A stretch of DNA of 64,000 nucleotides from Dimorphilus gyrociliatus (GCA_904063045.1 CAJFCJ010000006.1:3860408-3924407); one strand, 5' to 3'; shown: positions 33,183-45,483, counted from the first letter of the stretch. Notes: generated by a model not told the origin, from the letters alone. Program-made: numbers and translations.

Positions 33183-36100
33183 TCATTGAAGTTCTTCAAG
33201 AGTTTCTTCAAGAGAGTTTAGGAGAATGTCGGCATGACCTTTTCCAAAGACCAAAGTTGGTCTAACGCGTACAGACGAAACACCGTTACCACCCAATAGA
33301 ACTCCTTTGGATTTCAGTGTCGATATAAGTTTATCCCTTGTCTCTACTGTTGGACAATCGAAGCATAAAAAGAGTCCAGCACCTCTAAGGTTCGTCATTA
33401 TTTTATTATATTTTTTCTGTGACGTAATGGAAATATTTATGATATTAAAAAAATAGTTTCACCATAACTTATCTAAATTTACCTGTAGCTCATTTAAATT
33501 ACTTCTCAAATATTCCCCTGTCACCTTGACCTGTGACAATAAATTTTCATCCTTGATAACCTTCACCATTTCTTCTAGCAACAGCACTTTTGTAGGATCG
33601 CCTGTAATAAAGAAAATAAAAATCTATTATGAACGGAAGTAGATAAATAAATCACACAAACCCATCCAAGTATTGAAAATACGGTAGGCTTCCCTGGGCA
33701 ATAGTTCATCTGTAGCATAAAAGCCTCCTGTCAGCATTTTTTTGCTAAATGTAACAACGTCTGGAGGATGTGGTAAATTCCATTGTTCGTGTTGCCAAAT
33801 AGTTCCAGTGGATCCTCCCCCCGTTTGTACTTCATCAACGTGAAAAAACACTCCTTTCTAAAAATATATTTAAGCGAAGAGAGATTTGTCAAGAATCTTT
33901 ATTTTACTACGAGAGTTACTAACTTCCTTGCAAATTGCTTGCACTTGACAAAAGAAATCAGCAGAAGCAGAATTATCTCCTCCTTCGCCTTGAATTGGTT
34001 CTACAATTAAGCCGGCAACAAATTTACCCCTTGCGTTGTATTCGTCAATTTTCCTTCTAACCTAAAAAACATTTACAGCAAAGAATTAAGGGTAATCTAC
34101 TCTTTATCCTTGAAAGAAAATTAAATATACATCTTCCAGGCAACGCGCTTCTTCCTGTTTATTTTCTTCAACGTTCTCTTCCAAAGGATATTTCAATTTT
34201 GGAAATGCTGCACAGGGCCAATCCATATGAGGATAATCCATTTTATGAATCCATTTCGTATGAGTTACGTTTAAACAACCTTCCAATTGTTTTACAGTAA
34301 ATAATACGATGTTATTGCATTACCATATGAACTAAATTACCCATTGATCTGCCGTGAAAGGCTCCGTCGAATCCTAGAATTACTAAATCTGGACATCCAG
34401 GCTCTTTGTTATAAACGCAGCTTTCTTTTTCTTCTTCTGTTGGCTCACCACGTTTTCTTCTCTATTTTATTTAGAAAGTACATTTAGAAAATAGTTTTCT
34501 CTCTTATTTAATATGTATTATACTAACTTGATAAGCGGTAAACATAAGTTTAAATGCTTGTTCATTAGAACAAGCACCGCAAGCCATAGTTGTAACATGT
34601 TTTAAGCCTTTGGGAGCAATCTAGAACAAAAAAGAATTTTGATCTATCTCACAATAAAGAAATTATTTTAAAAGAATTTACCGACAAAAGCGCCCTCTCT
34701 AGTTTATCAGGCCAATCAGCTGATGGAAAAATTCCCAAGGCAGGTCTATTGATGAAATGTGACTGCAAAAAAAGTGTTGTTTATAGAAGCAATTTAAGAG
34801 GCCTGCAAAAAAAAAATCAATATATTTCTCACCAAGTTTTGTGAATTTTTCATTACATCATGAAATCTCGGATGATTGTAGCCTAAAGAAAACAAAAATA
34901 GATTCAAAATTCTATAATATATTTACGTAAACGTATTTATATAAAATAGATACTCTAATAAAAGTAAAATTAACCAAGTGGTATTGATGAAATTTGAGTG
35001 AAAACATCCAAAAGTACGTTGTCATCAACATCAACAATATAATTTCCAATGGATTTTTCATAATTAACAAAAAAATTTATGGCCCCAGTATTCTGTAAAT
35101 TAAAAAAGAGAACGCAATTTCAATTGAAGATGATAACTGCAAATCAATTTTTAATTTAAATAATAAAAGAGGAAGAGAAATTGAAGAGAGAGAGAGAGAG
35201 AGGAGAGAAAGACAAATTTAACACTTGTTTTTCTATAAGAAAGAAAACAAATTTAATTTCAAAAATGAAAATGTCAGCTCTTATTCATTGTTTTTTAACC
35301 CAGTTTGATAAAATAATAATAAAATTCAAGGTTGTTTATCGAAAGTGCTAAAATTTTAAGTAGAGTTGCACAATTAAGGTATAACTTACAAATACGCATT
35401 ACAAGTTATTATAGTTTTATCATAATCTAATTCTACTTGATTTATCATCTACTTGTGATCGTCTACTCTCCAGATCTAGCGTTGATTATCAAGTCCTAAA
35501 GTCACAAAGTTAAAAATAAACTCTCTAGTGCACTTCTTCTTTCCTCTTACGTAAAGTAAAAAGAATAACAAACAATCTTTAAATTTAGGACAAAATTCCA
35601 TTTGTCAATCGACAGGGGGGGGCTTTTACTTTTCTTGTTATACATTAATGGGTTATGACTGTTTCTCAAAGAATTACATTTTACAGCTGTCTATTTAACA
35701 ACATTATCACGTGACTAATGCGGCCTTGGTCGTTAAACAGGGTAAAACATTGTAAAATAATTTTTAGACTATCTACAAATTAGAGACCTGTGGCCGTGCT
35801 AAATACCTACAATGATGTATGCATGACCTACTTTCCAGTAATTGAAGAGAGCCTAAAAGGAAGGAGAAAAAAAGAAATTATGCATAGGCCTACTTGGATT
35901 TTTCCTAATTTCTCCGTTAGAGCCAGAGTCTTCGGGCCTGGAATTGCTGTTTTAACATCTGGTTTTTTCGGTTCATTTTTCAGATAATTCACAGATGCAT
36001 ACTTGCGGACATGACCTGAAAAAAGTTGTCTATTTAGTATGGGGTAGGGTTAATATTAGATTGAACAAAATCAAAAGAAATAAAATACTTTTAAAGGATT

Positions 36101-36438
36101 TTTGTAAAAGTCGTCTTCCGAGCATTGTGTATTCTGTTCAAGGAAATTGCGCGAGAATATATCTTGATTAGTTGCTGTTGGAAAAGGTACTGCAATCTGA
36201 AAATGTGTGTTGGACGGGGAGCAGACAAAAAGACAAGAACCATACTTTCTAGGACAAATCGCATGATTCAACCTTTTCTTCAAAATTTCAATGCTAAAAT
36301 TTTAAGAAAAGACTTTATATTTAATAGTAAAAAAAATATTTTATATGCTTTAAAATATTTAATATTAGCTTAAAATTATTTTTTAAAGTTCTTCAACTGT
36401 AGATGGCATTATTACTTACCGGAACTTGACAGTTTCAT
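33183..36438 (-). CDS. ABAT: 4-aminobutyrate aminotransferase (GABA transaminase), mitochondrial
   Basis: PLP enzyme transferring the amino group of GABA to 2-oxoglutarate in the mitochondrial matrix. Multi-exon. Exon 1 (36438-36420) reads MKLSSSG and joins exon 2 (36015-35894), [20 protein letters not shown] then [10 protein letters not shown]. Exon 3 begins at 35088-35093 with [20 protein letters not shown]. Later pieces give [15 protein letters not shown], with the CxxC cysteines of the animal 2Fe-2S cluster, [45 protein letters not shown], the PLP lysine in [14 protein letters not shown], and [12 protein letters not shown] near the end. The Arg/Lys-bearing N-terminus fits a transit peptide. 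Exon 1 is inferred from splice signals and phase. Intron 2 (about 800 bp) is long and holds a GA microsatellite. Confidence 0.92.
35188..35211. repeat. (GA)n microsatellite
   Basis: Run of GA dinucleotides within ABAT intron 2, continuing as GGAGAGAAAGA. Confidence 0.75.
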
Positions 36439-36493
36439 TCTGAATGTCATATAAGCTATATTTTTCTCAAAATACACGTATTACTTAAGAGAC
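36439..36493. promoter_or_regulatory. 55-bp bidirectional start-to-start spacer, ABAT / SLC25A11
   Basis: Only 55 bp separate the inferred ABAT start codon (36438, minus strand) from the SLC25A11 ATG (36494). The two genes must share core promoter DNA, or start transcription within each other. AGATGGCA, a YY1/Pho-like core, lies just inside ABAT intron 1 at 36401-36408. Confidence 0.6.
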
Positions 36494-37671
36494 ATGAGTG
36501 AAAAAAAGGAAATACCTAAAGCTGTAAAATTTTTATTTGGAGGATCAGCAGGGTAAGCAACAAAATTACTTAGCAACAACCTTTACAATGACTTTCAATT
36601 TCTATCTTATCGAGACACGTATGTGAATCCCTTGTACTTTGATAAAATGAAGTATAAAGTTACCAAAGAATATTTTAAGAAATTCTGCTGGAAAAGCGTA
36701 CAAAATTTCTGAAAATTATGCATTAAGAACGTCATTTTTAATCTAGAATGGGAGCCACTCTATTTGTCCAACCGTTGGATCTTATTAAAAATCGTATGCA
36801 GCTGAGCGGTGTTGGAGGAGAACTTCGAGCTCATAAAACAAGCTTTCATGCATTCACGAGTATTCTCAGAAATGAAGGAATTCTGGCTCTCTATGCTGGA
36901 TTATCGGCCGGTCTGTTAAGACAAGCGACGTACACAACGACCAGACTTGGTGTTTATACAATCTTGTTCGAAAAATTTTCACCCGAAGGCAAACCACCGA
37001 ATTTTTTAACAAAAGCTGCAATTGGTATGGCTGCAGGAGCAATCGGATCTTTTGTTGGCACTCCTGCCGATTTGTCGCTTATTCGTATGACAGCGGATGG
37101 GAGACTTCCAGTAGAAGACAGAAGAGGCTATAAAAATGTATTCAATGCATTGTTCAGAATATCAAAGGAAGAAGGAGTGTTGACTTTATGGAGAGGATGT
37201 GGTCCAACCATTGGTAGAGCTATGGTCGTTAATGCTGTGCAGTTGGCAACTTATTCACAAGCTAAACAGATTCTTCTGAGCACGAGATATTTCAAGGATG
37301 ATCTTTTCTGTCACTTTGTTGGAAGTATGATAAGTGGATTGGCCACAACCATAGCATCAATGCCGGTGGATATTGCCAAGACAAGAATTCAGAGTATGAA
37401 GGTAATAGATGGAAAACCTGAATATAGTGGAGCATTCGTAAGTTAAAGACATATTTCAACAGATGTTAATAATTCATTCTAAAAATTTTTCCAGAATGTC
37501 CTTTCAACTGTAATAAGGAAAGAGGGATTCTTTTCCTTGTGGAAAGGATTTACTCCTTACTATGCTCGTTTAGGACCTCATACAGTTATAACTTTCATCT
37601 TCCTGGAGCAGATGAATAAACTGTATAAGAAGTATGTCCTTAAGGATGAATCTTCTTCAGGCGGCTTATAA
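36494..37671 (+). CDS. SLC25A11: Mitochondrial 2-oxoglutarate/malate carrier
   Basis: Inner-membrane antiporter exchanging 2-oxoglutarate for malate, part of the malate-aspartate shuttle. Three exons (36494-36552, 36747-37437, 37495-37671) give 308 residues, close to the usual 314. The SLC25 triplicated signature is present: PLDLIKNRMQ, then TPADLSLIRMTADGRLP, then PVDIAKTRIQSM. GLSAGLLRQATYTTTRLGVY is almost diagnostic of this carrier. The N-terminus MSEKKEIPKAVKFLFGGSAG leads straight into the first helix. Divergent from ABAT, which consumes its substrate. Confidence 0.96.
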
Positions 37672-38024
37672 TTGTTTTGTTTGAATTATCTGCTTGAGTG
37701 TTAAGTGTTAAATTAAATCGAAAAAACAGAATATTAGAAAAGTTTATTTTTCTTTAGGGCATTATGCCAGTTTGAAAAAAATTACAAAACTTCCATGGGT
37801 TTACAGGCAATTTAATTTTGACTTTCCATGTCGTCTATGAATTCTTTGTCTCTTCTATAGCTGATCCTTAATTGTGAATGGCTGAATAGCAATCCAACAA
37901 TCTATAACTTAAAATAAATCATCCTTTAATTAATATCTACCAGTATAAGACATACTGTATACTTAAATAAGTCTAGTTTTATTAATCGGCTGAAAAATTT
38001 CATAAACACAACAGAAAAGAAATG
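37672..38024. other. Convergent 3' spacer (SLC25A11 / HNRNPL)
   Basis: A 353-bp AT-rich stretch, presumably both 3' UTRs. Nothing else recognised. Confidence 0.55.
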
Positions 38025-41000
38025 TCAATATTTTGGGCTTGACGAAAAACACAGTTTAAATGTGTAAGGAGCCTTTCCCTGTGGATTGTCGATAGCAGCA
38101 TGATTACCGAGAGCAAGAGCTTCTAAAGCGTCCTCTACAGATTTAAATTCTAACACGCCCGAACTACTACGGTCACTTTTCGGTGGAAATTGTTTTACAG
38201 AGACTGGTGGAGATATCTGTAGATTATTGAACAGTCTGATTATTTCCTGTTCCCCAACTGACGGTGGTGCGTTATAATAATGTAACACAGGACAAGGGGC
38301 TTGAATGCGGTTTTTCTGAGCTGCTTCACGAGTTGAAAAACGATTGTTGCGATGCGAAGAATAGTCTACATATGAAGGTGATCCATCATGTAACTCATAA
38401 TTACTATGGACCTCTAGCAGATACGGTTGTTTTGATTTGGCTATTTGTAATTCTTGACCAAAAAGGGACGCCTTATTCAAATTTTTTGCCGCACGATCAC
38501 AACTAGAAGGATCGTTCATTTGAATCATAGCTGTTCCTTCCTTTGATTTCAAAAACTTCACCCTTATAACATTACCATAAAGGCAAAAAATATTGAAGAC
38601 TCGCTGGCAAGTCATGACTTCTGGATTTAAGCCATAAACCATCAGAACACAACCTTGGACTCCTGGTGGCCCATCATAACCTCCGTACTCAGGTCCATAT
38701 CCTGCACCCATACCTCGATTATCACCCATAGGCATGCTACCACCCATTCCTGACTGAGGACCATAGTCGTAACCACCACCACCACCACCGCCGCCGCCTC
38801 CACCTCCTCCTCCTCCTGCCCCACCGCCTCCACCGCCATATTCTATAGGGCCATTTGGTCCTCGAGGTCCCATTCCATATCCTCCACCTGGCGGAGGTCT
38901 ACTATCATTTTCTAACGGCGGTCCATATCCAGGTCCTCCTGGACCAGGAGGTATGTTTGGAGGACCTGCTAGGCCTTGAGATGAACCTTGATTTCCTAAA
39001 GGAGAAAATTTAATTTTTGATATACGATATCCCTTGTTATAAGTAATAAGACACGATTAACAAAGACTGCTGCGTTACAATTTTAGTCAGGTTAAAAGAT
39101 TTACAGAAAAACTTACGTCCACCATAAGGAGTTGGTCCAGATCCATACCGAGGTTCCTGAAGAAGGGGTGCATTTCCGCGATGTTCATTTTGACCTAAGA
39201 TGATGTGATATTTATTAATTTCCTTTAATATATTAGTTAATTAATTGATACATATGTGTACTTAAAGGAAGAGCAAGAAGCACAAACACTTCTCTTTAAT
39301 GATACATCTGAAAATACAGTACAAACTAAGGGTTCCCCGACTCAACCGTAAAAAAAAAATAAATAAAAAATAAAAAGCAAAAACATTCCAAGCTACAAAA
39401 CATTTCTGAATTTTGTGGGCTTAATTTTAAACATTCCCCTTACAGAACCTCCAGTAAAACTTTTAGTTTGCACTGTAAGAAGAGTCCACCCTCACAGATA
39501 AATCTAGTTTGCTTTCCGAAGAACAATGAGAATAGAATGTGTTACAACATCGTTAATTCACATTATATTATTAATTCGAAGAGACTTAATTATCGATTTG
39601 TGCCTAACCAAGGGTATTTCGTTAACTCTTGGTGTAGGTGAGTGGTGCAATGCGTCAAAAACACATTACCATCCATCTCCAATAGAATAGAATTTTTAAC
39701 AGTTTATTTTTCAGCAGCTCCAGCAATTTTTCATTCTTCCAAAGTTCCTGTAAAAGTTCCGGCAAAAATGAGAAATTGTTTGAAAGCAGTTTATAGCCTG
39801 TTTGTGACTGCATGTTGTTTCTTGAATGCACTGTATACTTTTGTAATTATGAGTATACATGTTGTTACTGTGAATAGTTTTCTTTCTTTGTTTCTAACTA
39901 TTATATCTTCTTATGTCTCTTCTTGATTTTGGAGAATGTACTACATCAAAAGTGAATAATGTTCTAGTGAAGCAAGGTATTAGTAGAACACGCCTAAAAC
40001 TAGACTTGACAATGCAGAAATTTACACATGTTTACATTATATGAAATATACATGAACGTCATGTTGTGCAACATGTGAACGCTGTATGTTGTTGTTTTCG
40101 AAAAAAATGCATCTTATAAATAATAAAATACAAGTTATAGCTTACCTAGATTAGGATTTGTATAATCATAGGATTCGCTGTCATTCTTATAGACGTTTAA
40201 TTTTGTTGGCTGTAATTAAAAAGAATTAAGTAATATCGTCAATTTTTAATGAAAATTTACCTTGGCGAACTCGATTTTTAAAGTGCAGCAACCAGAATAA
40301 ATGTCTGCACCATTCAAAGTTTTTTTTGCTCGTCGAGCAGATTCAACAGAATCAAACGTAAAGATAGAATTAAGGTTTAAATGTACGGAAAAATTTAAAT
40401 TTTTTTAAACTAAGTGGTCTTTTTTTTGCAAAAAGGATATTCTACCATAGATTGCACTCCATTTTTTTTGAACACCACGATTCTCAGTACTTTTCCGTTT
40501 GCATTGCAAATTGTATGCATAACATCCTAAAAATGAAAAAATGGCCAATTGACATTTCATATATTTCAAAAATGATATTTATCTATTACCGTTGTTATTG
40601 GATACTGAGGATTTAAAATAGTAAACAACAACACTTTATTAGCGTTCCCTTCTGCATCAGTTTCGTTAGGTGGTCTCTGAATTCTTTTACTCGTAGAGTA
40701 ATTAAAAAAGGCTGGTTGATTGGCTACATATATTTGATTTTGCTGAGCATAGTCAACACAACTGATGGCTTCTTTGATATCCTTTAAAAGAATATTGTTA
40801 TAAACTACGTTATTACTAGAAGATATAACACACGTTAAATTCGACCAAAGCTTGACGTCTATTAGGCATCATTATAATATATTGTATTTCACCGAATCGT
40901 TGAACAGCTTCGATCAAATCATTTTCAACGACCATATCACTTAATCCCCGAACGTGAACGACTTTTGATGGATTTGTGTTGTGCCGCTCTTGTCGGACTT

Positions 41001-41264
41001 CCTGAAAATTATTTTAAAAAAATACATTTTTTTGTTAAATTTAAATACGGCAGATGGAAGAGACGTGAGGGAACAACGGAAAAAGCAGCGTCATTAGAAT
41101 AATACTGGTTTCTAGTGACCAGAACTACTTTTTCAGATCTCAGTTGGGCTTAAAAAGTCTATGTTTTAAAAAATAAATAGTATACATACATATTCCCCTT
41201 CAGTGCGCTGTCGTTTCGGCACATGACCGTCGCAATCATCATACGACTCATAGCTGGAAGCCAT
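38025..41264 (-). CDS. HNRNPL: Heterogeneous nuclear ribonucleoprotein L
   Basis: Splicing regulator binding CA-rich RNA. The protein starts MASSYESYDDCDGHVPKRQR at 41264. Four RRMs follow in the family order: RRM1 KVVHVRGLSDMVVENDLIEA, with VQRFGEIQYIIMMPNRRQAL; RRM2 VLLFTILNPQYPITTDVMHT; a Gly/Pro-rich linker; RRM3 CVLMVYGLNPEVMTCQRVFN; and RRM4 PCPVLHYYNAPPSVGEQEII. The C-terminus is YTFKLCFSSSPKY. The linker exons (38.9-39.2 kb) hold PPG- and GGY-rich sequence, with a poly-Gly tract encoded at about 38776-38837. Introns include one of about 0.9 kb between 39.2 and 40.1 kb; the others are short. Several middle exon borders are approximate. Confidence 0.92.
38776..38837 (-). repeat. Poly-glycine (GGN)n tract in HNRNPL
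   Basis: Triplet repeat of GGT, GGC and GGA codons coding about 20 Gly with one interrupting Ala. Such tracts often vary in length between individuals. Confidence 0.85.
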
Positions 41265-42066
41265 TTGTTTAAAGTTACAGGAAACGGAAGTAAATTATAT
41301 CTGAAGTATAAATTTCCGAAAATTACAAAATTTAAAACTTAAATGCTCAAGTCGAGATAGTTGTGCATTAATAAATTAAAGTAAAAATTTTTTGTACTAG
41401 ATTTATATAATGTTGGTACCACTGACTATTTTCGTATCATTTTGATTTTCGTACTAACGAACGAACGCGCCGATAATCTCGAAAACCATTGTCCAAATCT
41501 CTAAAAATTCGTATTAATTAACATATAAATAGCTGTTCAACAGAAAGTTTTGAATCTCATGAAAAATTTGAGGTACTTGTAAACTTTAAAAAGTCGTTTT
41601 ATAAGTAGTATTTATCATTTTTGTTGTCACGAATTAAACGAAGCTATACCTATTATCGCCCAAACAATTTTAGGTTCGAATTTATTTGCTATTCAACATG
41701 TAACTAAGTGTAAGTTTGGTATTGTATATATATTTAGTCTAAAATTTTGTATTTCTATACTTAATTTACCTTGACAACTCATACAATAAACACTAAACTT
41801 ATTTTATTTTATCCAAAAATTATTATACAGCAAGTGATTTAAAAACTACCTTTTTGATGTCTGTGAAATTTTGTGAGTACGTATATAGAGCTTTTAGCAC
41901 ATCTTCTACAGGAAATTAAGTTACCAAAAAATAAAAGAGTAATCTAATACTTCTATCAAAATGTAAAGAAGTGCTTTCCGTGTAGCTTAAGACAATAACT
42001 ACTGCTTTTTAAGCAAATATTTCAATTTATTATAAATTGCTTTTGCTCTTTAGGTAGTTTAGAAAG
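41265..42066. promoter_or_regulatory. Divergent spacer, HNRNPL / HSF-like
   Basis: An 802-bp AT-rich spacer between divergent genes. No clear core promoter motif, RNA gene or repeat recognised. The HSF-like gene may have a noncoding 5' exon here. Confidence 0.5.
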
Positions 42067-43763
42067 ATGTTGCCGACAAAAGGAGCGAAACATATTATAT
42101 CAATTCTTCCCCGTCGAAGCGTATTTAACGAACGAGTGAAATTAACGACAGGCCCGGAAGAATGCACGACAAATGTGGACAAAGTACAATCTTTTGTTGT
42201 TCAAATGGAATCTCCTACAGAAGAAAATCAAATATCAGAATCACCAATAAGTGTCCAGCAAACGACCATTGAAACGACAGCAGTTGAAGAATCACCTCAA
42301 CAATTCAATCGTCTTATTCGAATTGAAAAGTTTCCCAGGAAGCTATTTGCATTAGTTAATTTGGGAGGCTGCTCAGGTATTCAATGGACTCATGACGGGA
42401 AAAGTATCGTTATAGATCCTTATCTCTTTAAGAGCCAATACTTGGATACTACGAAAAATGTTTTCAAAACAACAAATATTAAATCTTTTATCAGGCAATT
42501 AAACCTCTATGGTTTCAAAAAGCAAAAATCTCATCCAAGTAAATATAAAGCTCATGTTCTAGAGTTTTTCAATGAGTATTTTGTAAAAGGAAGGCCAGAT
42601 CTTTTATTAGCTGTTCAACGACGACGAAATGTTAAAGTGATAAAAAATGAGCTCTGCTCCGATTCTGCACCGTCTGGTTCTAACAACCAAAGAAAGCCAA
42701 CTTATATCTTAAGTAATGACAAGAAAATAAATAATAATAATGACGATACTTTCAATGTGAATGCTTTCTTTGAGGATATTAGTCATCTTCCCGCCAATCA
42801 AAAACAATTGAAATTAGCGAAGTTAGCACAAGATCGAATTAAATTAAACAAAAAAGTCTCATCAAAAACTAATAATTTGACCTTATTACCGGCAAAAAGA
42901 AGATATTCTTTAAAATCTCGACATAAGCCATTAACCCCTGTGAAGAGTAACCTGGCAAATTCTCGAAAGTTTTCTTCTGAAGCCGATAATAAAATTCGCC
43001 GATCTAAAATTAGTTCATTTAAACAACGCTTAGATAGTTTGTTAAAACAGAAAAAAGAGCAAAAGTTACCATCGACTAGACATAAACATGCAAGAAATAT
43101 TCTTGAAAAGAAAACTATCGAAGAAAGCTCTGTGACTGATGATCAATCAGAACTAGTGGAAGAAAATAGGGACGAGCCTCCTGAGAATAGAATTACTTAT
43201 ACGTTAGAGAAATTTACAGCCTTGAAATTAAAAGCTGCTTCATATCCTACAGAAGATCGATGGACTCATGAGTCAGAACCAAAATTACAATGCTCTTTTT
43301 ATCTAAATGCTGAATTAGAAACTGAAACTGTAGAGTTAGAAAGTGGTACAAGACACGATATATTAGTTACTTGCGCCAGAGATAGATTTCTGTCATGTCT
43401 TTTGTACACGAATGTTTCGGGAAAGCTTCCATATTTTACACCGGGACCATTACTCAAAGTTGCGGGATGCGGGAGCATACCTTTACTCTTGACTTACATT
43501 ACTAACTGCAGCCTTTGTTGGGGTGTTGCATGCTTGGACCGCAAACAATCTTTAATATATATACTCTGTGCTAGTTCCTTCGATACTGCTCTGCCCGAAC
43601 TTCCCGATGGACGTCAAAAAGATAATTTACCTGTTGGTAAGTGAAGTGAAAGAGTTTAATATTGTTTTTATCAATAATAACCTCTACATTTTCAGTTATT
43701 CAAGATGCTGATACTACAAGCGTTCTACTTTTGGCCCATTTATTACTGCCGAAACATAATTGA
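42067..43763 (+). CDS. HSF-domain protein (heat shock factor family, HSF5/HSFY-like)
   Basis: Two exons (42067-43636, 43696-43763) give 545 residues. Residues about 89-190 are an HSF DNA-binding domain: FPRKLFALVNLGGCSGIQWT, DPYLFKSQYL, then VFKTTNIKSFIRQLNLYGFK carrying the recognition helix. The typical HSF1 'FVWNP' wing-proximal segment and a clear heptad trimerisation region are not evident. This points to the HSF5/HSFY branch rather than the stress-responsive HSF1. The middle is basic and Ser/Lys-rich. The C-terminal 120 residues (FYLNAELETETVELESG; then LYTNVSGKLPYFTPGPLL) look folded but match no family I know. It may be a transcription factor with germline-type roles; function inferred only. 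Confidence 0.82.
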
Positions 43764-44462
43764 AAATTTAATTAAAATAATTGTGCTATCATAACTTAAT
43801 AATATTTCTATTTGCTTATTTTCATTTTTCGCAATTGTCTACATTTAAAAGAGAAATATTGAGCAATTTACTCGGAAAAATGAAAATAATTCGTTATAAA
43901 AGATATCGAAAATTTACTATAACATGTAAAATATCTAATACTTGTACATAGAATGATATATATTTTTCAAAATTCATCTTTGAATTATTATTGTGATTGC
44001 ATAAAGAGTAATTTTCAGTTTTCGATGCTTTGTTTACATATTTAGAGGTCACATTCCGAGTTACATTTTCATATATAATTGTTTCTATAACTATATTTAA
44101 CTGCATGCTAATTAACTGCTGATCATCTAATGAATGAATATATTATATTAACACTACAGCCTATTTGAATTTCAAATTGTTCGAAACCCCAGTCGAAACC
44201 CGCGAAATTTAAAACTCTCAACCAATCAGCGTTTGTTACTATTTTTTCACATTCAGGAATATTCCAATCACGTGACTATCCGAAGTCTTTAAATGACGTA
44301 GATAGGAATTGCCTTACTCATTCAAACAAACTGCTGCATCATATTGATGTACAATTTTTAACATTATCTCATCATAACTGAGACGTAATTAATTAGATTT
44401 TCAATCTTAAGCTCTTCATAGTCTTATTTAACTAACTATATATCGGAAAATCGACTTCAATT
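43764..44462. other. Spacer between HSF-like gene and ZFAND2
   Basis: About 700 bp. The right third carries the ZFAND2 promoter with CCAAT box, heat-shock element and CACGTG (listed separately). The left part is AT-rich and looks like 3' UTR of the HSF-like gene. Confidence 0.6.
44221..44299 (+). promoter_or_regulatory. Heat-shock-type promoter of ZFAND2: CCAAT, HSE, E-box
   Basis: ACCAATCAG at 44221-44229 is a CCAAT box. TTCAGGAATATTC at 44252-44264 is a perfect three-unit heat-shock element (TTCnnGAAnnTTC). CACGTG is at 44269-44274, and TTTAAATGACGTA follows at 44288-44300 with a TGACGT half-CRE. All lie 165-245 bp before the ATG. Mammalian AIRAP is induced by heat and arsenite through HSF1, so the arrangement fits the gene. 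Confidence 0.7.
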
Positions 44463-45374
44463 ATGGAATTTCCAGAATTAGGAGAAAATTGCAGTGAAGC
44501 AACTTGTAAACAATTAGGTAATAAACATTTTTGATTTTAGAATCTTTATAACAACGATTACATTATAATTTTATTTATTTAGATTTTTTACCTATGAAAT
44601 GTGACGCTTGTAGTCGGATGTTTTGGTGAGAATGATATATAATTTTATAAAAATACACTTCAACCTCCCTTTTTAAATTTAGTAAAGATCACTTGACCTA
44701 TGCGACTCACAATTGTCCAGAATCTTATAAAAGAAATCGACAAGTTCCCATTTGTCCGTTATGTAATTCGGCAATAACGGTTTCTGGAAACGCATCTGTT
44801 GATATGATCGTGAATCAGCACATTGACAATGACTGTAAGTCTCATCTGGCGAGTAGACGGAAAAAAGTATTTCAGAATAAATGCTCTAAAAAAGGCTGCA
44901 AAATAAAAGAACTTATGTCTCTAACCTGCTCAAAGTGCCGACTTAATTTTTGTTTGAAACATCGTCATGAAGCCGATCACGATTGCCAAGGACCTCAAAT
45001 ACCCACAAGAACCAACAAGTAAAGCTAAATATTAATAAATTTACAGTTTTAACTGAGTGAAAAACTTGTAATACAGATCGGTTTTTAAGAACCAAAATGT
45101 TCAATTGACCAACGGAGTCGAATCTAGAAGACCTATGGCTGTTTCTTTACAACCTCAGAATATTAGTGAAGATGAAGCCATGGCAAGAGCGTTACAGGCT
45201 AGTATGGCAGAAAGTAATGCTCCAGGCAGGACACTATCCGATAAAGAATTACAGGAACAACGCGATTTCGAATTAGCAAAGGCCTTACAGATGGAAGCTG
45301 ATGCTGGAAATCGTCCGCAGCAAACAAATACCCGACAAAGGGAAACTAGAAATTCTAACTGTCAAATTTCTTAA
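44463..45374 (+). CDS. ZFAND2B: AN1-type zinc finger protein ZFAND2 (AIRAP/AIRAPL)
   Basis: Proteasome- and p97-associated stress protein. Four exons (44463-44517, 44583-44625, 44683-45018, 45077-45374) give 243 residues. Two AN1 zinc fingers are seen: residues about 10-50 with CDACSRMFCKDHLTYATHNC, and about 95-140 with CSKKGCKIKELMSLTCSKC and CLKHRHEADHDCQG. Between them is QVPICPLCNSAI. Two ubiquitin-interacting motifs follow: EDEAMARALQASMAES and RDFELAKALQ. The protein ends NCQIS, that is a C-terminal CaaX box (CQIS), suggesting farnesylation. UIMs plus CaaX identify the AIRAPL (ZFAND2B) type, which is membrane-associated at the ER, rather than AIRAP. Convergent with CEP135, 109 bp away. 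Confidence 0.93.
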
Positions 45375-45483
45375 CAGTATAATCTATTGCTCTTAAAATG
45401 ATAAATAATATTGTTAAATAACTTGAATATACAATTAACTATCTACGGTCTCATTTGCAGTCCTTTTCGATATGATAACTAAA

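Noticed and set aside
36071-36283. Minus-strand frame as the first ABAT exon
   Set aside because: No transit-peptide character. The 19-nt exon at 36420-36438 joins exon 2 with a strong donor and correct phase.
39642-39926. Hydrophobic plus-strand frame inside the HNRNPL locus as a small membrane protein
   Set aside because: It lies in an HNRNPL intron, is AT-driven with no family resemblance, and has no splice or promoter support.
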